In this document: in pieces, positions 38,993-46,795 of the stretch
Position numbering within the stretch: position 1 is the first letter of the stretch
Layout of the letters: every line of letters begins with the position of its first letter
Origin: Goekera deserti
GTDB lineage: Bacteria > Actinomycetota > Actinomycetes > Mycobacteriales > Geodermatophilaceae
Assembly (NCBI RefSeq): GCF_010685995.1
Contig: NZ_JAAGWK010000009.1
Location: 62,001 to 126,000 of the forward strand
Length of the DNA stretch: 64,000 bases
Direction: 5' to 3'
Translations under genes and position numbers: made by a program
Notes under the pieces: model-generated
Databases searched by the model: none
What the model was told of the DNA's origin: nothing
Seen by the model: only the letters and a program-made list of their open reading frames with translations

Positions 38993-40240
38993 ATGACCGC
39001 TGCCCCCGTCCTCTCCCCCACCCCGGCCGGCCCCGGCGAGCCCGGGGCCGCGGACGCCGACGGCGGCCGCCGGCCCCCGCTGGTCGCGCACTGGTTCCTG
39101 CCGACCTACGGCGACTCGCGCGGGCTGGTCGGGGGCGGGCACGGCATGGCGGCCACCGCCGCGACGGCCGCGCGCCCCGCCTCGCTGGGGTACTTGAGCC
39201 AGATCGCCCGGGCCGCGGAGACCGTCGGCTTCGAGGGCGCGCTCACCCCCACCGGCGCCTGGTGCGAGGACGCCTGGCTGACCACGGCGATGCTGGCCGC
39301 GCACAGCGAGCGGCTGAAGTTCCTCGTCGCCTTCCGGCCGGGCCTCGTCTCGCCCACCCTCGCCGCGCAGATGGCGGCCACCTTCCAGCGGCACTCCGGC
39401 GGCAGGCTGCTGCTCAACGTGGTCACCGGCGGGGAGGCCCGGGAGCAGCGGGCCTACGGCGACCACCTGGGCAAGGACGACCGGTACCGGCGGTGCGGTG
39501 AGTTCCTGGAGGTGGTGCGCGGGCTCTGGCGCGGGAAGACCGTGAGCCTGGCCGGCGAGCACGTGCAGGTCGAGGAGGCCCGCCTGGAGCGCGCCCCCGA
39601 CCCGGTGCCGCCGCTGTACTTCGGCGGCTCCTCGCCGCTGGCCGGGGAGGTCGCCGCCCGGCACAGCGACGTCTACCTGACCTGGGGCGAGCCCCCGGCG
39701 GCGGTGGCGGAGAAGGTCGCCTGGATCCGGCGGCTGGCCGCGGCCGAGGGCCGCACCGTGCGTTTCGGCATCCGGCTGCACGTCATCACCCGGGACAGCT
39801 CGGACGCCGCGTGGGCCCAGGCCGAGCAGCTGCTGGCCGGCATCCCGGCCGGGATGATCGAGGACGTGCAGGCCAGCCTGGCCCGCAGCGAGTCCGAGGG
39901 CCAGCGCCGCATGCGCGCCCTGCACTCCGGCGGCTCGGCCTCGGCCGGCGACCTCGAGGTCTCCCCCAACCTGTGGGCCGGCGTCGGCCTGGTGCGCGGT
40001 GGCGCCGGCACGGCGCTGGTCGGCAGCCACCAGGAGGTGGCCGACCGGATCGCCGAGTACCACGCCCTGGGGATCGACGAGTTCGTGCTCTCCGGCCACC
40101 CGCACCTGGAGGAGGCGTACTGGGTCGGGGAGGGCGTGCTGCCCGAGCTCGGCCGCCGCGGCCTGTGGGCACCGCCGGCCGGCTCCGCGGCAGCGACCCC
40201 GGTGGCCGCCGCGGTGCCCTTCGCCGGCAGCGCGCGGTGA
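38993..40240 (+). CDS. SsuD-like FMNH2-dependent alkanesulfonate monooxygenase (LLM family)
   Basis: 415-residue luciferase-like TIM-barrel flavoprotein that would cleave a sulfonate to release sulfite. Landmarks: HWFLPTYGDSRG at the N-terminus, PTGAWCEDAWL, FRPGLVSPTLAAQMAATFQR and LLLNVVTGGEAREQRAYGD, then LYFGGSSPLAGEVAARHSDV. TGGAGCG before the ATG. The upstream leader peptide supports regulation by sulfur. Exact substrate uncertain. Overlaps the transporter gene by GTGA. Confidence 0.82.
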   Translation: MTAAPVLSPTPAGPGEPGAADADGGRRPPLVAHWFLPTYGDSRGLVGGGHGMAATAATAARPASLGYLSQIARAAETVGFEGALTPTGAWCEDAWLTTAMLAAHSERLKFLVAFRPGLVSPTLAAQMAATFQRHSGGRLLLNVVTGGEAREQRAYGDHLGKDDRYRRCGEFLEVVRGLWRGKTVSLAGEHVQVEEARLERAPDPVPPLYFGGSSPLAGEVAARHSDVYLTWGEPPAAVAEKVAWIRRLAAAEGRTVRFGIRLHVITRDSSDAAWAQAEQLLAGIPAGMIEDVQASLARSESEGQRRMRALHSGGSASAGDLEVSPNLWAGVGLVRGGAGTALVGSHQEVADRIAEYHALGIDEFVLSGHPHLEEAYWVGEGVLPELGRRGLWAPPAGSAAATPVAAAVPFAGSAR

Positions 40241-41583
40241 GCACCACGCAGGCCGGTACCGCACCGGCACGCGCGGCGGCGCCCGGCGGGGACACCGGCC
40301 CGGAGGAGAGCCTGGCGTCCGAGCGCCGCACGGTCCTCACCGCCTCGCTCATCGGCACGACGATCGAGTGGTACGACTTCTTCCTGTTCGCCACCGCCGC
40401 CGCGATCGTGTTCCCCCAGGTGTTCTACGGCGACAACGACCCGACCGTGGCCGGCCTGCTGTCCTTCGCCACCTTCGCCGTGGGCTTCCTCGCCCGGCCG
40501 ATCGGCGGGCTGGTGTTCGGGCACGTCGGCGACCGGTTCGGCCGCCGCACCACGCTGATCGTGACGATGGCCATGACCGGCATCAGCACCGCGCTCATCG
40601 GCCTGCTGCCCGGCCACGACTCGATCGGCGTCCTCGCGCCGGTGCTGCTGGTGGTGCTGCGCATCGTGCAGGGCATCGCGGTCGGCGGTGAGTGGGGCGG
40701 CGCCGTCCTGCTGGCGGTGGAGTACGCCCCGCCCGGCCGGCGGGGGCTCTACGGATCGGTGCCGCAGATCGGCCTGGGCCTGGGCCTGGCCCTGGGCACC
40801 GGCGTGTTCGCCCTGCTCGGCGTGGTCATGGACGACGCCGCGTTCACCAGCTGGGGCTGGCGGATCGCCTTCGTGGCCAGCCTGCTGCTCGTGCTGGTCG
40901 GCCTGGTGGTGCGGCTGAAGGTGATGGAGACCCCGGCGTTCCGCCGGGTGCAGCAGGCCGCCGAGGTGTCCCGGGTGCCCGCGCTGGACGTGCTGCGCGA
41001 CCCGCCGTCGCGGCGCAACCTGGGCTGGACGCTGATGGCCCGCTGGGCCGAGGGCGCGTCGTTCAACACCTGGGCGGTGTTCGCGGTGTCCTACACGGTG
41101 GACACCCTGGGCATGGACCGCACGCAGGTGCTGGTGGTGATCACCCTGGCGGCGCTGCTCGAGGCCGCGGTCGTCCCGCTGGCCGGGGCCTGGGGCGACC
41201 GGATCGGGCGCGGGCGGGTCTTCGCCGCCGGCAGCGTGCTGTTCGGCCTGGGGGTGTTCCCCGGCTTCCTCGGCCTGCAGACCGGTGACATCGTGGTCGT
41301 GGGGCTGGTCACCGCCCTCATGCTGGGGGTCGCCTACGGCATCATGAGCGGCGCCGAGTCGACGCTGTTCGCCGAGGTGTTCCCGGCCCGGACCCGCTAC
41401 ACCGGCATGTCGCTGGCCTTCCAGGGCGGCGGCATCTACGCCTCCGGGTTCACCCCGCTCGTCCTCGGCTCGCTGCTGGCCGCGGGCGGCGGCAGCCCGT
41501 GGCTGGCCTGCGGGTACCTGCTCCTGACCGCGGTGGTGAGCACCGTGGGCGCCCTGCGCGCCCGCCCGCTCGAGCACCTCTGA
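40237..41583 (+). CDS. MFS transporter, metabolite:H+ symporter (MHS) family
   Basis: 448 residues, 12 predicted helices. MHS hallmarks: SLIGTTIEWYDFFLFATAAA at helix 1, GHVGDRFGRRTTLIVTM between helices 2 and 3, and RIVQGIAVGGEWGGAVLLAV in helix 4. Related proteins carry organic acids, betaines or amino acids. Its coupling to the monooxygenase suggests it imports the sulfonate substrate; this is inference. Confidence 0.88.
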   Translation: MSTTQAGTAPARAAAPGGDTGPEESLASERRTVLTASLIGTTIEWYDFFLFATAAAIVFPQVFYGDNDPTVAGLLSFATFAVGFLARPIGGLVFGHVGDRFGRRTTLIVTMAMTGISTALIGLLPGHDSIGVLAPVLLVVLRIVQGIAVGGEWGGAVLLAVEYAPPGRRGLYGSVPQIGLGLGLALGTGVFALLGVVMDDAAFTSWGWRIAFVASLLLVLVGLVVRLKVMETPAFRRVQQAAEVSRVPALDVLRDPPSRRNLGWTLMARWAEGASFNTWAVFAVSYTVDTLGMDRTQVLVVITLAALLEAAVVPLAGAWGDRIGRGRVFAAGSVLFGLGVFPGFLGLQTGDIVVVGLVTALMLGVAYGIMSGAESTLFAEVFPARTRYTGMSLAFQGGGIYASGFTPLVLGSLLAAGGGSPWLACGYLLLTAVVSTVGALRARPLEHL

Positions 41584-41593
41584 CCGCACGAGA

Positions 41594-41630
41594 AGGCCCC
41601 GGCGGCTCCTGACGGAGCCGGCCGGGGCCT
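41594..41630. terminator. Strong hairpin terminator between the transporter and tRNA-Val(CAC)
   Basis: AGGCCCCGGC-GGCTCC paired with GGAGCC-G-GCCGGGGCCT, 16 bp with one bulged G and a TGAC loop, 10 bases after the transporter stop. Serves both converging transcripts. Confidence 0.8.
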
Positions 41631-41639
41631 GGTGTGCTG

Positions 41640-41711
41640 TGGGCGATACTGGGTTCGAACCAGTGACCTCTTCGGTGTGAACGAAGCGCTCTACCACTGA
41701 GCCAATCGCCC
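41640..41711 (-). tRNA. tRNA-Val (anticodon CAC)
   Basis: 72 nt with acceptor GGGCGAT/ATCGCCC, D-arm, anticodon stem CTTCG/CGAAG around TTCACAC, T-loop TTCGAAC and discriminator A. No CCA follows. Identical to the tRNA-Val at 44728 except in the anticodon loop. Confidence 0.95.
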
Positions 41712-41743
41712 GCCGTGCGGGTGAGCACGATTGTGCCAGACGC

Positions 41744-42268
41744 TCACCGCCAGAGTGGCACCCACCCCGGGACCCACCCGGGGACGCCGGCGACGTGCAG
41801 CGTGACGACCACGACGCCGTAGACGAACGCCAGGGTGGCCAGCCCGACCAGGCCCTGCACCCACCGGGGCTGCCGGCCCAGCCACTCCGACCAGGCACCC
41901 ACCTTCGCCCGGGCGAAGGCGAGCAGGCGCTCGGCCCAGGTGAACTCGGTGGCCCAGACGAACAACCCGCCGAACACGATGAACCAGCCCGGGCCCGGCA
42001 GCGGGATGAGCAGCAGCCCCAGGCCGACGACGACGGTGCCGGCCAGCGCCACGAGCAGCCGGTAGGCCTGGTTGACCGGGGGGCGCCGGGCGATCCACCG
42101 CCGCGCCGGGGTGTGCGCGACCCGCTCGCGCAGGCTGACGACGTCGTCGGAGTCCAGCCGGGCACGACGCTCGTCGGCGGCCTGCCGGCGGGCCGACCCG
42201 GCGCCCGCTGCCCGACCCGCGGACGGCTCGGGATCCGGCGCGGTCTCGACCGTGTCCGGTGTGCTCAC
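41744..42268 (-). CDS. TIGR02611/PGPGW family membrane protein
   Basis: 174 residues. The signature GLGLLLIPLPGPGWFIVFGG, with two neighbouring helices, marks the actinobacterial PGPGW/TIGR02611 family. A third hydrophobic stretch (GLVGLATLAFVYGVVVVTL) follows. The N-terminal 60 residues are charged and cytoplasmic. Function unknown. Confidence 0.85.
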   Translation of the reverse strand: MSTPDTVETAPDPEPSAGRAAGAGSARRQAADERRARLDSDDVVSLRERVAHTPARRWIARRPPVNQAYRLLVALAGTVVVGLGLLLIPLPGPGWFIVFGGLFVWATEFTWAERLLAFARAKVGAWSEWLGRQPRWVQGLVGLATLAFVYGVVVVTLHVAGVPGWVPGWVPLWR

Positions 42269-42276
42269 CCGGTCAC

Positions 42277-43173
42277 CTACCCCATCGCGACGATGTCCCC
42301 GGGGGTGGCCGGGGCCTGGTTGCCGGGCTCGATGCTGATCCCGTAACCGGTGAAGTCGTCCAACCCGGTCGCCTGGGACGATACGGTGCGCAGGTCCAGG
42401 TCAGCCGTGTGCACGCTGAACGTGCCCAGCGCCGCCGGCGCCGCGTCGTCCGACATGCCCCAGAGCACGTAGGTGTGGTCGCTGTCGTTGGGCCGCATGC
42501 CGTTCGCGACCACCTGCAGCTGCCCCTCCCGGGCCACGACGGTGGCCACCGTGTGGCCGTCCGTGCCGGCCAGCGGGGCGATCCGGGCCTGGCCGGGCCT
42601 CAGCAGCGACTCCATCATGTCCGCCTGCTCGGCGACGGTCTGGCGCGCGTCGTCCCGCTCGCCGATGACCACCACGTTCCAGGTGCCCACCACCAGCGCC
42701 GCGGCCACCGCGGCGGCGGCCAGGGCGTTGGGCACGACCCGGCGCCAGGCCGGCCGGCCACCGAGCGAGCGGCCGTGCCGGGCGCGGGAGCCGGTGGAGC
42801 GCTCGACCAGCCGGCCGGGCAGGGGCGCGGCGGCGGGCTCGGCGTCCGGCACGGGCACGCCGAGCGGCAGCGGGGCCGGGGGCTGGGCGTCGGACGGCCG
42901 CACGACCTGCTCGGTCTGCTCGACGGCGGCCCGCAGCCGGTGCCGCAGCGACTCCGACGGCTCGACCGGCGGCAGGTCGGTGGCCATGGCGGCCATCACC
43001 TCGTGGGTCTCGGCGACGGTGCGCTCGCAGCGGGCGCAACCGGCGAGGTGGGCCAGGAAGTCGGCCTCGTCCTCGGGCTCCAGCGCGTGCAGGGCCCAGC
43101 CGACGGCGAGCTCGTCCAGCGTCTCGTGGTCGTCGTGGTCGCCGGGTCGCCGCGCGCCCAGGTCGCCGCTCAT
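42277..43173 (-). CDS. Anti-sigma factor, RskA type
   Basis: 298 residues. The N-terminal zinc-binding anti-sigma domain shows HLAGCARCERT (H-x3-C-x2-C). A disordered Pro/Ala linker, one membrane helix (NALAAAAVAAALVVGTWNVV) and an extracytoplasmic RskA C-terminal domain (DHTYVLWGMSDDAAPAALGT) follow. By analogy with mycobacterial RskA it holds the sigma factor at the membrane until regulated proteolysis. ATG overlaps the sigma gene stop (ATGA). Confidence 0.92.
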   Translation of the reverse strand: MSGDLGARRPGDHDDHETLDELAVGWALHALEPEDEADFLAHLAGCARCERTVAETHEVMAAMATDLPPVEPSESLRHRLRAAVEQTEQVVRPSDAQPPAPLPLGVPVPDAEPAAAPLPGRLVERSTGSRARHGRSLGGRPAWRRVVPNALAAAAVAAALVVGTWNVVVIGERDDARQTVAEQADMMESLLRPGQARIAPLAGTDGHTVATVVAREGQLQVVANGMRPNDSDHTYVLWGMSDDAAPAALGTFSVHTADLDLRTVSSQATGLDDFTGYGISIEPGNQAPATPGDIVAMG

Positions 43174-43814
43174 CGTGCTGCCCCGTCCGCGCCCCCGTGG
43201 GCGCCGCCGAAGGCGCTGCCGGCAACGGCACCGCCGAGGTTCTCCTTCAGCCGGCGCATGCCGGCGAGCATCCGTGTCTTGACCGTCCCGAGCGGGGTGT
43301 TGGTCAGCGCCGCGACCTCACGCTGGGTGTACCCGCCGTAGTAGGCGAGCGTCAGCGCCTCGCGCTGCGGCGCCGGCAAGGTGGCCAGGGCGACCCGCAC
43401 GCGCTCGGACACGACCCGCGTCCACACCTCGTCCACGACGTCGTCCTGCATCGTCGGCGCGGTGAGGACCATGTCGTCCTCGGCCCGGCCCTGACGCCGC
43501 CGGTGGGACTCCTCGCGGCGGACGGCGTCGACGGCCTTGTGGTGGACCATCGCCATCAGCCAAGACGAGAAGCTGCCCCGTGAGCCGTCGAAGGCCCCGG
43601 GGTCCTTCCAGACGGACAGGAAGACGTCCTGCAGCACGTCCTCGGCGAGCGTGTCGTCGGCGAGGATCCGCCTGGCCAGCGCGAAGGCCGGGCGGCGGAA
43701 ACGCTCATAGAGGTCGTCGATGGCAGTTCGGTCGCCCGAAGTGACACGTCGGACCAGGTCGGCGTCTGCGGAGGCATCCTCCGGACGCCGCGCCGGGCGG
43801 CTCACGAGTCCCAT
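43170..43814 (-). CDS. ECF sigma factor, SigK/SigL-like
   Basis: 214 residues. Sigma region 2 in DLYERFRRPAFALARRILAD and EDVLQDVFLSVWKDPGAF; region 4 in LPAPQREALTLAYYGGYTQREV, with recognition helix TPLGTVKTRMLAGMRRLKE. The next gene is its RskA-type anti-sigma factor. The ATG at 43814 was chosen as the start of the conserved region; ATG codons at 43835 and 43856 are in frame and no ribosome site decides. Confidence 0.92.
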   Translation of the reverse strand: MGLVSRPARRPEDASADADLVRRVTSGDRTAIDDLYERFRRPAFALARRILADDTLAEDVLQDVFLSVWKDPGAFDGSRGSFSSWLMAMVHHKAVDAVRREESHRRRQGRAEDDMVLTAPTMQDDVVDEVWTRVVSERVRVALATLPAPQREALTLAYYGGYTQREVAALTNTPLGTVKTRMLAGMRRLKENLGGAVAGSAFGGAHGGADGAAR

Positions 43815-43838
43815 GGTCACACGTCTGGTTCGCATCCG

Positions 43839-43854
43839 GAACCGCCTGCGGTTC
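43839..43854. promoter_or_regulatory. Inverted repeat in the sigma factor promoter region
   Basis: GAACCGC-CT-GCGGTTC, perfect 7-bp arms, 25 bases before the sigma factor ATG. GAACC resembles an ECF -35 core, so autoregulation is possible. Confidence 0.35.
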
Positions 43855-43939
43855 ACCTCCCCACCGCGGGTGGTCCCGGCGGGTCACCCGGACGGGCGAC
43901 GGCTCGTCACCTCCGGGGCCACCGTTCGTTGACCCGGGC

Positions 43940-44395
43940 ATGCCGAGCAGACGCGCAACCGGGTGCTCCACCCGGGCCACCCTCCACCTCGTCGGCCCGC
44001 ACAGCTGGACGGCCGTGCCGGCGGCGCTGCGCTACGAGCTCGCCGAGCCCTTCGCCGTCCGGGTGCTGTTCGGCACCGACGCCGAGCGCGGCGAGGGCGA
44101 CCCGGGCGTCGAGTGGCTGCTGAGCCGGGACCTGTTGCGGTCGGGCACCACCCGGCCGGCCGGGGAGGGCGACGTCCGGCTCTGGCCGGGCCGCGGCGGA
44201 TCGGACGCGCTGTTCCTCCAGCTGCGGGCGCCCTCCGGCGAGGCGCTGTTCGAGCTGTCCCGCGGGGTCGTGGAGGCCTTCCTCGCCCGCACCGAGGAGC
44301 TGGTGCCCCGCGGCACCGAGACCGGGCTGCTGCTGATCGACGACGAGCTGATTGCGCTGCTGCAGGACGACGGGACCGACCCCACCGGCCGCTGA
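43940..44395 (+). CDS. SsgA-like sporulation/cell division regulator (SALP)
   Basis: 151 residues, the usual SALP length. Family landmarks in order: VPAALRYELAEPFAVRVLF, VEWLLSRDLLRSGTTRP, GDVRLWPGRGG, LFELSRGVVEAFLARTEELV. SALPs occur in actinomycetes with complex morphology and help place FtsZ or guide peptidoglycan synthesis and autolysis; most have SsgB as core member. Which subfamily this is was not resolved. Divergent from the sigma factor. Confidence 0.85.
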   Translation: MPSRRATGCSTRATLHLVGPHSWTAVPAALRYELAEPFAVRVLFGTDAERGEGDPGVEWLLSRDLLRSGTTRPAGEGDVRLWPGRGGSDALFLQLRAPSGEALFELSRGVVEAFLARTEELVPRGTETGLLLIDDELIALLQDDGTDPTGR

Positions 44396-44469
44396 GCCGG
44401 GAAATGGCCCGCCACCTGCGCGTTCACCGTCGGACACCCCCCGGTGTGGAGGGGCCCGGAGCGGTCGGT

Positions 44470-44475
44470 TAGAGT
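44470..44475 (+). promoter_or_regulatory. -10 box of the tRNA-Gly-Cys-Val cluster
   Basis: TAGAGT ends 12 bases before tRNA-Gly, the right distance for a stable RNA promoter. No clear -35 element. Confidence 0.4.
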
Positions 44476-44487
44476 TCTAGGCGCACT

Positions 44488-44559
44488 GCGGACGTGGCTC
44501 AGTGGTAGAGCATCACCTTGCCAAGGTGAGGGTCGCGGGTTCGAATCCCGTCGTCCGCT
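44488..44559 (+). tRNA. tRNA-Gly (anticodon GCC)
   Basis: 72 nt; acceptor GCGGACG/CGTCCGC, anticodon arm TCACC-TTGCCAA-GGTGA, T-loop TTCGAAT, discriminator T. First of three tRNAs in tandem. Confidence 0.96.
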
Positions 44560-44570
44560 CGGAACGAGGT

Positions 44571-44592
44571 GCACCGGCCGAGAGGCCGGTGC
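44571..44592 (+). other. Hairpin between tRNA-Gly and tRNA-Cys
   Basis: GCACCGGCC-GAGA-GGCCGGTGC, a perfect 9-bp stem with a GNRA loop. It may be a processing signal in the tRNA precursor or a partial terminator. Confidence 0.5.
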
Positions 44593-44600
44593 CTTCGTGC

Positions 44601-44671
44601 GGTGGAGTGGCCGAGAGGCGAGGCAACGGCCTGCAAAGCCGTCTACACGGGTTCAAATCCCGTCTCCACCT
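44601..44671 (+). tRNA. tRNA-Cys (anticodon GCA)
   Basis: 71 nt; acceptor GGTGGAG/CTCCACC, anticodon arm ACGGC-CTGCAAA-GCCGT, T-loop TTCAAAT, discriminator T (U73 is the Cys identity base). Confidence 0.96.
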
Positions 44672-44727
44672 CGGCGTCACCCTCGTGGTGATCCGGATGG
44701 AGACGGGCCGGCCGCGAGGCCGGGCAC

Positions 44728-44799
44728 GGGCGATTGGCTCAGTGGTAGAGCGCTTCGCTGACACCGAAGAGGTCACTGGTTCGAACCCAGTATCGCCCA
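44728..44799 (+). tRNA. tRNA-Val (anticodon GAC)
   Basis: 72 nt; acceptor GGGCGAT/ATCGCCC, anticodon arm CTTCG-CTGACAC-CGAAG, discriminator A. The genome encodes CCA right after it (44800-44802). Apart from anticodon-loop positions 32 and 34 it equals tRNA-Val(CAC) at 41640. Confidence 0.96.
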
Positions 44800-44802
44800 C
44801 CA

Positions 44803-44837
44803 GCGAGAGGCCCAGGTCGACGACCTGGGCCTCTCGC
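44803..44837. terminator. Hairpin terminator of the tRNA cluster, shared with coaE
   Basis: GCGAGAGGCCCAGG and CCTGGGCCTCTCGC form a perfect 14-bp stem with a 7-base loop, 4 bases beyond the tRNA and 14 bases beyond the coaE stop. Confidence 0.8.
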
Positions 44838-44851
44838 ACGTCCGGGGCCGG

Positions 44852-45445
44852 TCAGCCGCGCATGGCGACCCGCTCTCGCCAGAACGCCTCGACGGCCGCC
44901 TCCAGGTCCGCACGGGTGCCGCTGTTGTCCAGCACGACGTCGGCGACGGCCGCCCGCTCCTCGTCACTGGCCTGGGCCGCGATCCGCGCCCGGGCGTCGG
45001 CCTCGGTCGTCCCCCGGTCGGCCAACCGCGCCAGCCGTGTGGCCAGGTCCGCCTGCACGACGAGGACGAGGTCGTGGGCGGCGCTCTGCCCGGTCTCCAC
45101 GAGCAGGGGCACGTCCTGGACCACCACGGCGTCCGCCGGGGCCGCAGCGATCGCCTCGGCGGCCCGCTCCCGCACCAGCGGGTGCACGAGGGCGTCCAGC
45201 CGGGCCCGCGCCGCCGGGTCGGCGAACACGACCGAGGCGAGGGCTGCCCGGTCCAGCGACCCGTCGGCCGCCAGCACCGCCTCCCCGAACTCCTCGACCA
45301 CGGCCGCGAGCCCGGACGTGCCGGGCTCCAGCACCGCACGGGCGATCCGGTCGGCGTCCACGAGCACCGCCCCGCGCGCGACGAGCATCGCCGCGACGGT
45401 GCTCTTGCCCGATCCGATCCCGCCGGTCAGTCCGATCCGCAGCAC
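44852..45445 (-). CDS. coaE: Dephospho-CoA kinase
   Basis: 197 residues, last step of coenzyme A synthesis. P-loop [33 protein letters not shown], and the lid region with [20 protein letters not shown]. Actinobacterial CoaE is often fused to a UPF0157/GrpB domain; here it is not. TAGGGT lies 6 bases before the GTG start, suggesting a leaderless mRNA. It sits near rpsA, as in mycobacteria. Confidence 0.95.
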   Translation of the reverse strand: MLRIGLTGGIGSGKSTVAAMLVARGAVLVDADRIARAVLEPGTSGLAAVVEEFGEAVLAADGSLDRAALASVVFADPAARARLDALVHPLVRERAAEAIAAAPADAVVVQDVPLLVETGQSAAHDLVLVVQADLATRLARLADRGTTEADARARIAAQASDEERAAVADVVLDNSGTRADLEAAVEAFWRERVAMRG

Positions 45446-45590
45446 ACCGGGACCCTAGCGGCGGGCCCGGCCGTGCGCCGGACACGCTCCGGTCACGGGG
45501 CGCGACCGCGCGGCGCGTCGCACCAGTCCCACCCGTCCCAGGACTTAACGTCCGTCCCGGCGAACACCCGCCGAGAGAGGTAGGCCCCCC

Positions 45591-45857
45591 ATGTCGCTCG
45601 TCACGTCCGCCGTCGCGGCCGCCGCCCCCACCACCGGACGGCGGGGTCCCGGCCGGCACCGCCTCGACCGTCCCGCCGGCGTCCGCTGCTCCGACCTGCC
45701 GGGCGTCCGCGAGCGGCTGGCCGACCGGCCGGCCCGCACCTCCCTGCTGCAGCGCGTGCTCGGCCCGACCACCCCCGCCGGCCGGCACACCTGGGACTTC
45801 CTCACCAGCGTGGGCGGCCGCCCCCGCACGGCGTTCGCGATCATCCTCAGCCTCTGA
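45591..45857 (+). CDS. Small hypothetical protein
   Basis: 88 residues, basic (many Arg), opening MSLVTSAVAAAAPTTGRRG and ending HTWDFLTSVGGRPRTAFAII. No domain recognised. GAGAGAGG lies 10 bases before the ATG. Alone between coaE (divergent) and a convergent lipoprotein gene. Moderately likely to be real; no other support. Confidence 0.5.
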   Translation: MSLVTSAVAAAAPTTGRRGPGRHRLDRPAGVRCSDLPGVRERLADRPARTSLLQRVLGPTTPAGRHTWDFLTSVGGRPRTAFAIILSL

Positions 45858-46042
45858 TCGACCTGCCGGCATCCGAGGCCCACGCCCAGGAGGGCGGCAC
45901 GACCCGGGTCCGGGCACGCAGGCTGTCGTCCCCCGACCGGCCCCCGCGGACGTGCGCGAGACGCTCACAGCCGAGCGGACGCGGCATGCTGCTCCCTAAC
46001 CCACGCACGGGCGGGAGGCGGCGGTGGGGCCCTGCCGCCGAC

Positions 46043-46771
46043 TCAGCCGGTCGTGGTGACCGTGCCCGTCGGACCCGCACCCCCGGGGGTGGCGGCCGGC
46101 TGGGGCGCGTCGTTGGCCACGACCGTGCCGAGCAGCCGCACGGCGACCGGCGACGTGCCGTCCGGCCCGAAGACAGCCGCGGAGAACGTCAGCGCGTAGG
46201 TGCGTGACTGCACCGTGCACAGCGCGGTGACGTCGGACGCCGAGGAGAGCACCGTGGCCCGGCCCGTCGGCTCACCGGGTGCACCGGCACACCCGGCGAG
46301 CGGCACCGCGTCCGAGCGGACGCCCTGGACGGCCTGCGCCTCGACGGTGGCCCGTACCCGGTCGGCTGCGGCTGCGGCATCGGTGTACGTGAACACCGAC
46401 AGTTCCAGCAGCGGCGGCCCGGCCGGTGCGGTGTCCGTGGCCGGGGTGGTGCCGAAGGCGCAGGTGACCCGGCCGGTGCGACCGATCCCGGGCTCGGGCT
46501 CCCCCACCACGTAGCTGGTGCCGCCGGCCAGCGACGACCCGAAGCCGTCCTCGATCTGGGCGACGGTGAGCCGGGCGTTGCACGAGTCGGGCAGCGCGTA
46601 CGGCGGTGCGGCACTCGTGGGGGCCGCGGCGCTGCTCGACGGTGTCGTGGTGCTGGGGGCGGCGGCGGTGGTGCCGCCGCCGGCGGTGCAGCCCGCCAGC
46701 CCCAGCACCCCCATCAGCCCCACCGACGACAGTGCGCCGCCCACCAGAGCTGGTGGACGGCGCACGGTCAT
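46043..46771 (-). CDS. Hypothetical lipoprotein downstream of rpsA
   Basis: 242 residues. Signal peptide with lipobox GVLGLAGC (Cys at residue 28), a Thr/Ser/Ala linker, and a folded region with conserved-looking DSCNARLTVAQIEDGFGSSL, RVTCAFGT and VTALCTVQSRTYALTFSAAV. The cysteine pattern resembles DUF3558-like actinobacterial lipoproteins, but this is not firm. Starts 24 bases after the rpsA stop. Confidence 0.72.
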   Translation of the reverse strand: MTVRRPPALVGGALSSVGLMGVLGLAGCTAGGGTTAAAPSTTTPSSSAAAPTSAAPPYALPDSCNARLTVAQIEDGFGSSLAGGTSYVVGEPEPGIGRTGRVTCAFGTTPATDTAPAGPPLLELSVFTYTDAAAAADRVRATVEAQAVQGVRSDAVPLAGCAGAPGEPTGRATVLSSASDVTALCTVQSRTYALTFSAAVFGPDGTSPVAVRLLGTVVANDAPQPAATPGGAGPTGTVTTTG

Positions 46772-46778
46772 CGGCTGG

Positions 46779-46792
46779 TGATCAGCTGATCA
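46779..46792. promoter_or_regulatory. 14-bp perfect palindrome between rpsA and the lipoprotein gene
   Basis: TGATCAGCTGATCA lies in the 24-base gap, 7 bases before the lipoprotein ATG. It occupies the place of the ribosome site, so protein binding or an RNA hairpin would affect the lipoprotein start. Confidence 0.35.
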
Positions 46793-46795
46793 GGC

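Noticed and set aside
44488-44837. Integration site at the tRNA cluster
   Set aside because: No integrase, duplicated tRNA 3' end or foreign genes nearby; the second tRNA-Val is a full gene.
45446-45590. Short GGAC-GTCC inverted repeat before the 88-residue gene as an operator
   Set aside because: Only 4-bp arms; expected by chance.
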